A DNA stretch of 64,000 nt from NCBI GenBank assembly GCA_003222245.1, contig QHVH01000013.1, forward strand, positions 62,001 through 126,000. The letters run 5' to 3'. Both the position numbers and the translations under genes were made by a program. Positions 1-7,432 of the stretch are shown here, one piece after another. Positions within the stretch are counted from its first letter, which is position 1, and each line of letters starts with the position of its first letter. Below the pieces are notes generated by a model. That model ran no database searches. It saw only the letters and a program-made list of their open reading frames with translations, and had not been told where the DNA came from. Source of the stretch: Blastocatellia bacterium AA13 (GTDB taxonomy: Bacteria > Acidobacteriota > Blastocatellia > UBA7656).

Positions 1-1
1 G

Positions 2-871
2 ATGCTCGGCCTCGCCTTCGTACTCGCGCGCGCGAATCTCCACCCGGCTAGAGTCATTCTCTTCGCCTGGAATCCGCTGCTTATCTTCGAAGGCGCGCAC
101 AGCGGCCACATCGAATCGATCTTCATCGCATTTCTGGCGCTAGCGCTTCTCGCTCGGACCCACAAAAAGATCGTGTTGACCGGAGTAATGCTCGGGCTTG
201 CCACCGCAGTGAAATTCTATCCTGCCCTGTTGCTGCCCGCGTTTCTTTTTTGGGATACAGAATCGATAGCTGAAGCGGGACAGGGGTTTGCAAATAAAGT
301 CACTCGCGCAGTCCGATCATTAATGACCCGACGGAACCTGATCTTGATCGCGGCGTTCATAGTGACGATCATCCTCGTCTACTTGCCTTACCTCAGCGTT
401 GGGACTCAAGTGCTTGGAAATCTGCCCAACGAATTTGCCGAGGAGGGCTTCACCGGAACCGGAAGCCGTTATTTTATCCTCGACCTGGTCCGACGCGCCG
501 TACCAATTCCCACATTATTGTTTCTTCTGATTTCCGCGCTTGCGCTCTTGTGGCTGGCTTTCACGTGGCTGATGCGGGAGAAACGGGGGCCGGCGGATGT
601 GGCAGCAGGCTGCGCCGCATTGATAGGTCTCTACTTGTTGATCGTGACGCCTCGATATCCGTGGTACTATGCGTGGCTCCTGCCGTGGCTGTGCTTCGTT
701 CCAAGAACGGCATGGCTTTATATGAGCGGCGCCTCGGTATTGCTGTACCTGACATGGTATAAGCCCCTGGAGTTTCCAGGAATCCCGCTCTGGCTCGGAT
801 CACTCGTGTTCCTTCCACCGCTGTTGGTTTTGGCGTTTTATAAGTGCAGACCAGCTCTGCTGGATGATTGA
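2..871 (+). CDS. Membrane glycosyltransferase (GT87/mannosyltransferase-like), C-terminal part
   Basis: This is a polytopic membrane protein, probably cut at its 5' end by the window edge: the frame is open from the second base and the visible protein starts inside a membrane segment. About seven hydrophobic helices are visible. The segment WNPLLIFEGAHSGHIES, followed by a helix pair with the Lys in TAVKFYPALLLP, resembles the lumenal and catalytic region of polyprenol-phosphate-dependent mannosyltransferases (GT87/DUF2029 class). Such enzymes move a sugar from a polyprenyl-phosphate donor to an acceptor on the outer face of the inner membrane. The N-terminal part with the catalytic acidic residues is not in view, so the family call rests on the C-terminal half only, and neither substrate nor pathway can be named. 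The next gene downstream is on the opposite strand, so this looks like the end of a transcription unit. Confidence 0.6.
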   Translation: MLGLAFVLARANLHPARVILFAWNPLLIFEGAHSGHIESIFIAFLALALLARTHKKIVLTGVMLGLATAVKFYPALLLPAFLFWDTESIAEAGQGFANKVTRAVRSLMTRRNLILIAAFIVTIILVYLPYLSVGTQVLGNLPNEFAEEGFTGTGSRYFILDLVRRAVPIPTLLFLLISALALLWLAFTWLMREKRGPADVAAGCAALIGLYLLIVTPRYPWYYAWLLPWLCFVPRTAWLYMSGASVLLYLTWYKPLEFPGIPLWLGSLVFLPPLLVLAFYKCRPALLDD

Positions 872-904
872 GTTCAGTAGCTAAATTGAGATACAGAACT
901 TCAA

Positions 905-1085
905 TCGCTTGAACAACCATTTCAGCCTTAGCTCGCTTCAGAGCAGTTAATAACCGCTCCGCATTTCTTAGGAGAACTGAGGAGGTGCGGTTTCCATTAG
1001 CCCCGACAACTCTTCGGCGGAAACTAACGCCACATCACGGGAGCCGCGGTGATTAATGATAACGATCTCCTGATTTTTAATCGTT
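905..1085 (-). pseudogene. Decayed Phd/YefM-type antitoxin
   Basis: Read on the minus strand, one frame gives IVIINHRGSRDVALVSAEEL followed by SGLMETA, the typical core of Phd/YefM antitoxins. The expected continuation is then found in other frames: LLSSPK one shift later and NAERLLTALKRAKAEM after a second shift. At least two small indels near positions 970-990 therefore break the gene (apparently a 2-base loss after the ETA codons and an extra A before NAER). The N-terminal DNA-binding strand is also missing, because the CopG-like gene upstream stops where it should begin. No toxin partner remains downstream. It sits directly behind the CopG-like gene at 1084-1383, so the locus looks like a toxin-antitoxin island in decay. 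A sequencing error could explain one indel but hardly all of these defects. Confidence 0.6.
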
Positions 1086-1383
1086 AGATGCCGTTTCTTA
1101 GCCCTATCTCTCGTTTCGCCTCGCTGAATGCAACTTCCTCTAATTCGACTCGCTCTTTGATGACTTTCGTAATCCAATCCTCAACATTTCTCTCTCTATG
1201 CAGCTTTGCCAAAAACGCCGCTCGCGCAGAGAGCTCGGCTGGTATTGACAATGATGCCGGCGTCGCTCGGCGAACGCGAATTGTCTTGTCCCAAGCTGAA
1301 TCATCATCGACCTGCGACTCCACAAGATTGTCAATCTCAGTTTCAGACAGTTGCTTCTTGATATGCTTCGGTTTTGATTTCAT
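1084..1383 (-). CDS. CopG/BrnA-like antitoxin
   Basis: A 99-residue protein starting at the ATG whose bases overlap the stop of the upstream toxin-like frame (ATGA overlap at 1380-1383); this overlap decides the start over an ATG three codons earlier. The N-terminus is basic and polar, the middle carries RRATPASLSIPAELSARAAF, and the C-terminal half is a helical segment ending in KVIKERVELEEVAF. This arrangement is common in small antitoxins annotated as CopG/ribbon-helix-helix-like, which repress their own promoter and neutralise a RelE/BrnT-type toxin. The toxin-first gene order with a 4-base overlap fits a type II toxin-antitoxin operon. The family is judged by resemblance only. Confidence 0.55.
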   Translation of the reverse strand: MKSKPKHIKKQLSETEIDNLVESQVDDDSAWDKTIRVRRATPASLSIPAELSARAAFLAKLHRERNVEDWITKVIKERVELEEVAFSEAKREIGLRNGI

Positions 1384-1616
1384 AAGGCCCATCCTGTGAT
1401 GATTCGGACAATATTACCGGGTTTGAGTTGAAAGATGATTTTGAGTTCACGCCCGCCAAGCGTTCTCCCAATGAGTTGATAGCGGTCTTTGAACTTCTTA
1501 TTCCGACGCCAATCAAAGATCACCAGATCGTTAGCAAATCGAGCATACCAAATGTCGGTGTACTTGCCACAGCATGTCTCCTCTTTTGCTCGCCCATACC
1601 CGCAGTCCCGTGTGGG
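1380..1616 (-). pseudogene. Toxin-like fragment of the same TA locus, 5' end not intact
   Basis: An open frame on the minus strand that is too short for a standard ORF search. It reads GKYTDIWYARFANDLVIFDW, then KDRYQLIGRTLGGRELKIIF and QLKPGNIVRIITGWAL, and stops at 1380 overlapping the antitoxin start (ATGA). The GRTLGGR...IIF...IVRIITGW ending looks like the C-terminal beta-sheet of small BrnT/RelE-fold toxins that cleave RNA. An in-frame TAG lies at 1617-1619 and no ATG occurs between it and the conserved part; only GTG/CTG codons near 1530 could start it. The gene is therefore either N-terminally truncated or uses a non-ATG start. Translational coupling to the antitoxin supports it having been a real gene. 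Confidence 0.5.
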
Positions 1617-1731
1617 CTAACCTCGCCGCCTGATTTCTCTGCGAGAGATTCACTGCTCAACAACGTGACTCTGACCATTCTCATCGTATCCCCTGATACG
1701 GACCAATTCGGAATCAGTTCGGAATCGAATC

Positions 1732-1820
1732 GAATCGCCCACCCATGTTTGAATCGCCCACCCATGTTTGAATCGCCCACCCATGTTTGAATCGCCCACC
1801 CGTGTTTGAATCGCCCACCC
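1732..1820 (+). repeat. 19-bp tandem repeat, about 4.7 copies
   Basis: The unit GAATCGCCCACCCATGTTT occurs at 1732, 1751 and 1770 without change, at 1789 with one A-to-G change, and as a 13-base partial copy at 1808. It lies between the TA remnant and tRNA-Glu. No coding role is apparent, since long frames through it are just repeat translation. Near-identical copies suggest slippage-prone, recent expansion. Confidence 0.9.
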
Positions 1821-1891
1821 GAGCCCACCCGCCCGTTGCCATCCGGATGAGCGGGAGGTATACTAACGCCCCAAATGTTATCGGGTGCCTT

Positions 1892-1968
<77 letters not shown>

Positions 1969-1999
1969 GTTCTAATAGTCATATCCTAAATAGCAAGGA

Positions 2000-2040
2000 A
2001 AATCGGGTCGAAGCGAAATATTCGGCCCGATTTATTTTTC
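2000..2040 (+). terminator. Rho-independent terminator of tRNA-Glu
   Basis: Arms AAATCGGGTCGAA (2000-2012) and TTCGGCCCGATTT (2021-2033) form a 13-bp stem with one G-T pair and an 8-base loop, followed by a T-rich run ATTTTTC. It lies 32 bases after the tRNA. Confidence 0.8.
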
Positions 2041-2196
2041 CTGGCAATCCTTACATCCGGTCAAGACGCGCGATGACTTCGCTAACAGCATACGAAGAGT
2101 GCGTTAATCGCGTGCTTGATTATCTCTTAGCGTAATTATCTGGGCCAGCACCGGGTTGATCGCCGACTTTGGGTAAGAGGTATCGGATCGCAATGA

Positions 2197-5154
2197 TTAT
2201 TGCGTGAAGATCTGAGCGAATACATTTTCGATCAATTCCATGCGCTTTCGAAGCTCTTCGGTCAGACGATCAATCGAGTCCACTCCCATCGCGCGGCTAA
2301 TGTCCAACAGGGCCGTGCTAGACGAAGGCGCCTCCGGCCGAGGCTGATCCATCAACAGTCGCGTCCAATGATCGAACATTCTGAGGAAACGGTATCCTTC
2401 GAAGAGGTTTTGGCTTTGACTCGAAGTAAGGGAACAGCAATCGCGTAGATACTCGATCAGACGTGTCGTTCCCATTTCCGGAGCGAGATAGATCCGATCC
2501 CTCAATTGCAAGTACCTCGTAACGAAGTAAACGTCCGTCATCCCGCCCGCACCCCACTTCATATTTTGCCTTCGGCCGCGCGCTTTTTCGCTGACCAGTC
2601 TGTTCCTCATCGAATAGAGATCTTCCTTGAGCGAAGGATTCCGCGAAGCGGCTTCAAATACGGCTTCGACCAGGGCGGTTTTGGCGTGTGCGCCGAAGCT
2701 CGGATCGCCCGCCACCTCGCGAGCCTTCAAATAAGCGGAGTGCTCCCATGCCGAAGCTCGGGAGTTTACGTATGCAAGCAAGCCGCTCAGACTCTGGGCG
2801 GCCGATCCGTGCTTTCCCTCCGGCCTGAGCCTCATATCGACGCTGTACAAAAAGCCCTCGCGGGTTACAGCCGAAAGAACACGTATCAGGTTCGAAGCAA
2901 AGCTTGTATAGAATTCATCGAGCACGGACTCGCGGCTGCCCTCTTGTGCTTCGTCGTAGACGATTATTAGATCGAGATCCGAGCCGTGATCCATTCCCGA
3001 ATGCCCAAGTCTGCCCATTCCCAGGATTGCGAATGTAGGTTCCACATCTTTGAAGCGATCGGGAATGGCGGTCAGCGCTATGGTTGAAGCAACATCGAGC
3101 ACCGCTTCGGCCTGAGCGGTCTGAGCCAGATTGCTCGATCGTAGCGCCGCCGATGCATTCTCAAGCGGCAGGCCGGCCTGCTGCATATCGTGGAGAACAA
3201 TTGCTGCCGCCATCTGGTGGTGGGCTCGACGTAATGCATCGGCGTTCGCGGCCGGAGCATCCTTCGGACCAAGATAAGCGCGTAGCTCGCGGGCGATCGA
3301 TTCTACGTCGCTCGTGATGATGGCTTCGGGCCTTCTTACGATGTCAGCCAGAGCGACGGGCGTCATCACGATGCGTGTTAAATATTGACTGCTCAGAATA
3401 GCAGCCAACTTGCGAATACATGTGGAAAGGTCAGCGCCAAGATTCAGGGCGCTTGTTTCAGGGGAGCTCCGCGAATCCGCGGCCGAATCCATAGCGGCGG
3501 CCCACGCCGCCAACGCGCGCGCCGACCGGAGCGGATTGACCGCTTTATAAACGGCTTCGGTTACAATTCCGGTGATCTGATCCAAGTCCGGTGCTTGATG
3601 CAGCTCGGCGCGCTGATCCTTTACACTTGATACAAAATTTTCGATGGAAAGCGCGGCGCTTTTGATACTGACCATCAGTTCACGGTCGGGCTCTGTCATT
3701 GAATAAGATTGGCTCCGCAGAGTGCGCGGGCCGCCATCTTCTCCGAGCACGCTGTTGAAGATGGCCCGAACCGCCGATGTGTGCTTCTGAAGATCGCTTT
3801 CAAGTTCAGCGGCCGGATCGTCTGACTTGTAGTCGCAGCGCCGCGCAAGCAGAGAGAGTCGATCGAGTGTGGTTGGCAGAGAATGGGTCTGAGCGCCATG
3901 TTCCATCTGCAAGCGGTGCTCGACGGTACGGAGGAAAACGTATGCGGCCGAAAGCCGCGTTCGCTCGGTTTCAGAGAGCAAGCCCTTCTCGGCCAGTCTC
4001 GCAAGCAAAATCAAGGTCTGGACGGATCGCACCCACGGCTCGCGGCCCCCGAATTCGAGTTGAAGCGCCTGGGCAATGAATTCGATCTCGCGAATACCTC
4101 CGACTCCCAGCTTCACATTAAACCCGCCGGGCCGACCCGACTCGCGGCGGTCTATTTTCTCCTTCGCTCGCCTCACCTCGGCCAGAGAACCGGGCAATAC
4201 ATCGTCCCGAAAGATCACGCCGTGAACTCGCTCCCAAAATGCGTCAAAGGCCTGTGGGCTTCCAGCAGTCAGACGGGCTCGAATCAACGCCTGGCGTTCC
4301 CAGTTCTGCGCGTGATCTCGATAATAGTCGGCGGCGCGCCGTGCCTCCCAGACCAGATCCCCGTCCCTACCATATGGCCTGAGCCGAAGGTCAGTCCGAT
4401 AAATCGGCATGCCGCCGGAGCAGTCGTGTCTGGCTCCGGCCATCCTTACGATTCGTTGAGCAACCTTGCCGAAGAAATCATGATTCCTTATAGGGTCGTT
4501 CGATCCGCTGGTCTCTCCATCCCCGATATAAAGAAACAGCAAATCGATATCGGATGCGTAGTTGAGCTCCCGGCACCCCAACTTGCCCAGCGCTACTATG
4601 GCCATCTCGGCTTTTACCGAACGACCGCGTTCATCCCGAGCGAACGGCGATCCTTGCAGTTTCGTCTCTTCCGCGAGCGCCAGATTCAAGAGATGCTGAA
4701 GAATCACGTCCGCGAGACTTGAAAGCTCTTCCGTGATTTCCGACAGCGTCGCCACACCCGAGCAGTCGCGCAAGTATATCCTCATCATCTCACGCATCTT
4801 GAAGGCGGCCGCCGATCCTTCGCCCGCGGCGCCGGTTTGAAGAGACAATCGCGCGAGGTCTTCAGCCATCTCTTCGGAGGTCTTCAAGCGATCGAGCTTG
4901 CTAGATTGTTCTCCGAGCCATGCTATGCATTCGGGATTGCGCAACAGGGCATCGCCCAGGAAAGGGCTGTAGGATTGAATGAGAAGACTCCGGCTGAGTA
5001 AAACGGGATCTCTAATTAGACGTGAGCGCGTTTCACCGCCAAGCTCGAAGAGCTTTCGCCTAAAAAGAACCGAGGCGGCGGGGTCAGCCAGCGTGCTCAG
5101 GAACGAATCCGTCTCGCTTAACTGATCGGGCGCCATCGAACCATACTCTAACAT
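2197..5154 (-). CDS. glnE: Bifunctional glutamine synthetase adenylyltransferase/adenylyl-removing enzyme
   Basis: GlnE attaches AMP to a tyrosine of glutamine synthetase when nitrogen is plentiful and removes it by phosphorolysis when nitrogen is scarce, usually under the control of PII. The 985 residues match the family's usual length of about 950. Two nucleotidyltransferase domains are clear: the N-terminal one with ELNYASDIDLLFLY near residue 200 (adenylyl-removing half) and the C-terminal one with MGRLGHSGMDHGSDLDLIIV near residue 710 (adenylyltransferase half). Both GSD/ASD...DxD metal-binding motifs are intact. Between them lie helical regions with the MKLGVGGIREIEF-type motif (here VKLGVGGIREIEFIAQALQ). 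An alternative start is the ATG seven codons in. No glnA or glnB is nearby; the gene faces away from the JAMM protease gene, with a 150-bp divergent gap. Confidence 0.95.
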   Translation of the reverse strand: MLEYGSMAPDQLSETDSFLSTLADPAASVLFRRKLFELGGETRSRLIRDPVLLSRSLLIQSYSPFLGDALLRNPECIAWLGEQSSKLDRLKTSEEMAEDLARLSLQTGAAGEGSAAAFKMREMMRIYLRDCSGVATLSEITEELSSLADVILQHLLNLALAEETKLQGSPFARDERGRSVKAEMAIVALGKLGCRELNYASDIDLLFLYIGDGETSGSNDPIRNHDFFGKVAQRIVRMAGARHDCSGGMPIYRTDLRLRPYGRDGDLVWEARRAADYYRDHAQNWERQALIRARLTAGSPQAFDAFWERVHGVIFRDDVLPGSLAEVRRAKEKIDRRESGRPGGFNVKLGVGGIREIEFIAQALQLEFGGREPWVRSVQTLILLARLAEKGLLSETERTRLSAAYVFLRTVEHRLQMEHGAQTHSLPTTLDRLSLLARRCDYKSDDPAAELESDLQKHTSAVRAIFNSVLGEDGGPRTLRSQSYSMTEPDRELMVSIKSAALSIENFVSSVKDQRAELHQAPDLDQITGIVTEAVYKAVNPLRSARALAAWAAAMDSAADSRSSPETSALNLGADLSTCIRKLAAILSSQYLTRIVMTPVALADIVRRPEAIITSDVESIARELRAYLGPKDAPAANADALRRAHHQMAAAIVLHDMQQAGLPLENASAALRSSNLAQTAQAEAVLDVASTIALTAIPDRFKDVEPTFAILGMGRLGHSGMDHGSDLDLIIVYDEAQEGSRESVLDEFYTSFASNLIRVLSAVTREGFLYSVDMRLRPEGKHGSAAQSLSGLLAYVNSRASAWEHSAYLKAREVAGDPSFGAHAKTALVEAVFEAASRNPSLKEDLYSMRNRLVSEKARGRRQNMKWGAGGMTDVYFVTRYLQLRDRIYLAPEMGTTRLIEYLRDCCSLTSSQSQNLFEGYRFLRMFDHWTRLLMDQPRPEAPSSSTALLDISRAMGVDSIDRLTEELRKRMELIENVFAQIFTQ

Positions 5155-5306
5155 AGCCGCAATCAGGCGGCGATGAAGCCCATTGGTCGTTTACCAAGCA
5201 CTCTTCGCGCAGATCATCAGGAGCCATGATGGATATCCGCCGAACCGTGTCTGTGCATATGCTAGAATGTTGCCGTTCGGCAGCGGTGAGCTTGCCGTCC
5301 ATTGTA

Positions 5307-5726
5307 ATGAATCAGTATGAGGCATCCATTTCGCGTGCGGTGGTTGACGCAATTCAGACGTTCGCGGAGGCCGCGCGTCCTTCGGAATGTTGCGGACTGC
5401 TAAGCGGAAGCAACGGGATAATTACGGACTTGCATCCGTTGCGCAATCTCGCCGAACAACCGGAAATCGGTTATTTTGCAGCGCCCGAAGATCTATTCCA
5501 GGCAATGGTGAGGATTCGGGAGTCCGGGCACAAGCTGATCGGAATATATCATTCGCACCCCAAAACCATGGCTTATCCATCGTCAAAGGATGTGGCGATG
5601 GCCTTCTATCCCGATGCCTACTACTTTATCATTTCGCTTGAGCCTGCTGCCGATCTGCGAGCTTTTCGAATAGAGGATGCCAGGATCGAGGCCGTGACAA
5701 TTAACTTGATCGATGCGGCTCAATAG
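5307..5726 (+). CDS. JAMM/Mov34 (M67) metalloprotease, Mec-like
   Basis: A small zinc isopeptidase of the JAB/MPN family. With the start at 5307 (MNQYEAS) the protein has 139 residues, the usual size for bacterial JAMM proteases that act on ubiquitin-like sulfur carriers. The complete metal-binding set is visible: Glu27 in SECCGLLSG, then His82, His84 and Asp95 in HSHPKTMAYPSSKD, with Ser92 completing the motif. Relatives such as Mec release amino acids or cleave after the Gly-Gly tail of ThiS/MoaD-like carriers. The next gene, 36 bases downstream on the same strand, encodes a MoaD-MoaE fusion with an internal Gly-Gly, so a role in processing or recycling that carrier is the simplest idea. 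An upstream start at 5226 exists but adds residues with no family match. It is divergent from glnE. Confidence 0.88.
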   Translation: MNQYEASISRAVVDAIQTFAEAARPSECCGLLSGSNGIITDLHPLRNLAEQPEIGYFAAPEDLFQAMVRIRESGHKLIGIYHSHPKTMAYPSSKDVAMAFYPDAYYFIISLEPAADLRAFRIEDARIEAVTINLIDAAQ

Positions 5727-5762
5727 GAATTGTTTATACTTGCCGAGTTCGCGAGTTGAATC

Positions 5763-6446
5763 ATGAAGATCAGCGTCTTGTTGTTCGGTCAAGCCCGCGA
5801 GTTCGCGGGAACTCAAAGCCTCGATCTCGAGCTTGCCGAGGGCGCCACCGTCGCAGAGGCATTCGCGCAAGTCGCTGCCCGCGAATCCAAGCTCGATGCC
5901 ATCGCACCGAGCCTTCTTTTCGCGGTCAACGAAGAATACGCGTCAAGAAACCAGCGCCTGAATGAAGGCGACCTCCTTGCAGTCCTCCCTCCTGTCAGCG
6001 GCGGCGAAGAGATATCGCGGGACATTTTCGAGATTACGAGAGAACCTATCGATATATCAGGTCTCCGGCGGCGTTTGCTCGAAGGCGACTCAGGCGCCGT
6101 CGTTATCTTCGACGGAGTAGCACGCAACAACACAAAAGGGCGGCGGACTTTGCATCTGGAATACGAAGGCTATACGGAAATGGCGCTGCGGACGATGCAG
6201 CAGATCTGCGGCGAAATTCACGACAAGTGGCGGATTAATCGGATTGGTATGATTCACCGCCTCGGGCGCGTAGACATAACGGAGTCATCGGTAGTCATTG
6301 TTGTAACATCGGCCCACCGTAAGATAGCTTTCGAAGCATGTGAATATGCTATCAATCGCCTGAAGAAAATAGTTCCTATTTGGAAAAAAGAATTCTTTGA
6401 AGACGGCGAGATCTGGGTTGAAGGTGATCCGACAGCCAGTAAATGA
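5763..6446 (+). CDS. MoaD-MoaE fusion, molybdopterin synthase
   Basis: The 227 residues hold both subunits of molybdopterin synthase, which inserts two sulfurs into precursor Z (cPMP). Residues 1-81 are a ubiquitin-like MoaD domain (MKISVLLFGQAREFAG...) ending in PPVSGG, with the Gly-Gly at 80-81. Residues 90-222 are MoaE, with GAVVIFDGVARN, the LEYEGYTEMA segment and the active-site region RIGMIHRLGRVDITESSVVI, ending in PIWKKEFFEDGEIWVEG. MoaD normally needs a free C-terminal glycine to carry the thiocarboxylate, but here the Gly-Gly is followed directly by EEISRDIF. Known fused MoaX-type proteins are cleaved at this junction; the JAMM protease gene just upstream could do this. Other moa genes are not in the window. 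Confidence 0.93.
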   Translation: MKISVLLFGQAREFAGTQSLDLELAEGATVAEAFAQVAARESKLDAIAPSLLFAVNEEYASRNQRLNEGDLLAVLPPVSGGEEISRDIFEITREPIDISGLRRRLLEGDSGAVVIFDGVARNNTKGRRTLHLEYEGYTEMALRTMQQICGEIHDKWRINRIGMIHRLGRVDITESSVVIVVTSAHRKIAFEACEYAINRLKKIVPIWKKEFFEDGEIWVEGDPTASK

Positions 6447-6532
6447 GCGGTAGCAACAAAGGGTCAATTTCGATCTGATATTTCTTTAAGACGTGCAGCA
6501 GGCGTGAGAGTTGATCTCGTGATGGCCGGTCT

Positions 6533-7432
6533 TTATCCCTTCTTCCGGATCGCCGGAACGTGTACGCTCTCTCGACGCCGTTGTTCGACTTCGCCCGCCT
6601 TCTTTTGCAGATAACTCTGTTGATCAGGATCTCTGATTTCCTGCAGCACGCGCAGCGCTTCATCAAATTTGTACAGCGCCGTATAGCAGTCCGCGAGACC
6701 GTATAAAGCCCTGCGCCGGGCCTTCGGATCACTGCTCGATGATGCGAGTTTTTGGTAGAACGGAACCGCCGCGGCGTACTGTGCTCGCGCCAGGTGATAG
6801 ATCGAAGCCTCACGTGTGCATGCCTGCTCGCTGTACTCATCGAATTCGTCGGAGCTGCTCACCTTGGCATACTCGGTCAAGGCCTGGCTCAGATTATTCT
6901 GATTGTAGTAGAGATCGGCTATTCGAAGGCGAATGCGTCTTCGTTCGGCCTGGTCCTGCGGACTCAGCCCTTCATATTCGGCGATCGACTCATAAGATCG
7001 GCCGAGATCGGCAAGCACCTCCGCCAGCCTCTCGCGCGCGACGGCCGCATTTGGGTGAGAGGGGGATTGCGCAAGGAACTGTTGATACAGTAATGCCGCG
7101 CGTTCATTGCGGTGAAGCTTGAGGTAATAGATGTTCGCGAGTTGGAGGCGGGCTTCCGTGGAAGCCGTGCTTGCGGGGGCCTGTCGCAATAGCTTTTCGT
7201 ACTGGTCCGCCGCGGCTTCGTAATCACCCGAGTCCCAATCGCTCAGCGCCTGATTTAAGATTCCCTCGACGTCTCGCTTTGACGAGCGCAGCACTAAAAA
7301 CAGGGCGAGTGCGATTAGGAGCAGGGCGGCGGCTCCGGTCGAAGCCGCTATGACTCTGCGTTTGCGCCTGCCTCGCGCGCTTCGGTATCTGTATGGGATC
7401 GACCTAGAGCTGCGATTCCTTTTCAGTAGCAT
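6533..7432 (-). CDS. Membrane-anchored TPR protein
   Basis: A protein of about 299 residues with a strongly basic N-terminal tail ([23 protein letters not shown]), one membrane helix (roughly 25-50) and then a periplasmic region of helical TPR-like repeats, for example [20 protein letters not shown] and [20 protein letters not shown]. The layout resembles YfgM/YbgF/BamD-like tetratricopeptide adaptors, which bind partner proteins in the envelope; no partner can be named. Its start overlaps the end of gyrA by about 30 bases, so it is probably cotranscribed and translationally coupled with it. The ATG at 7432 (MLLKRN) or one at 7447 may be used. The C-terminus is polar and ends in RKKG. Confidence 0.75.
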   Translation of the reverse strand: MLLKRNRSSRSIPYRYRSARGRRKRRVIAASTGAAALLLIALALFLVLRSSKRDVEGILNQALSDWDSGDYEAAADQYEKLLRQAPASTASTEARLQLANIYYLKLHRNERAALLYQQFLAQSPSHPNAAVARERLAEVLADLGRSYESIAEYEGLSPQDQAERRRIRLRIADLYYNQNNLSQALTEYAKVSSSDEFDEYSEQACTREASIYHLARAQYAAAVPFYQKLASSSSDPKARRRALYGLADCYTALYKFDEALRVLQEIRDPDQQSYLQKKAGEVEQRRRESVHVPAIRKKG

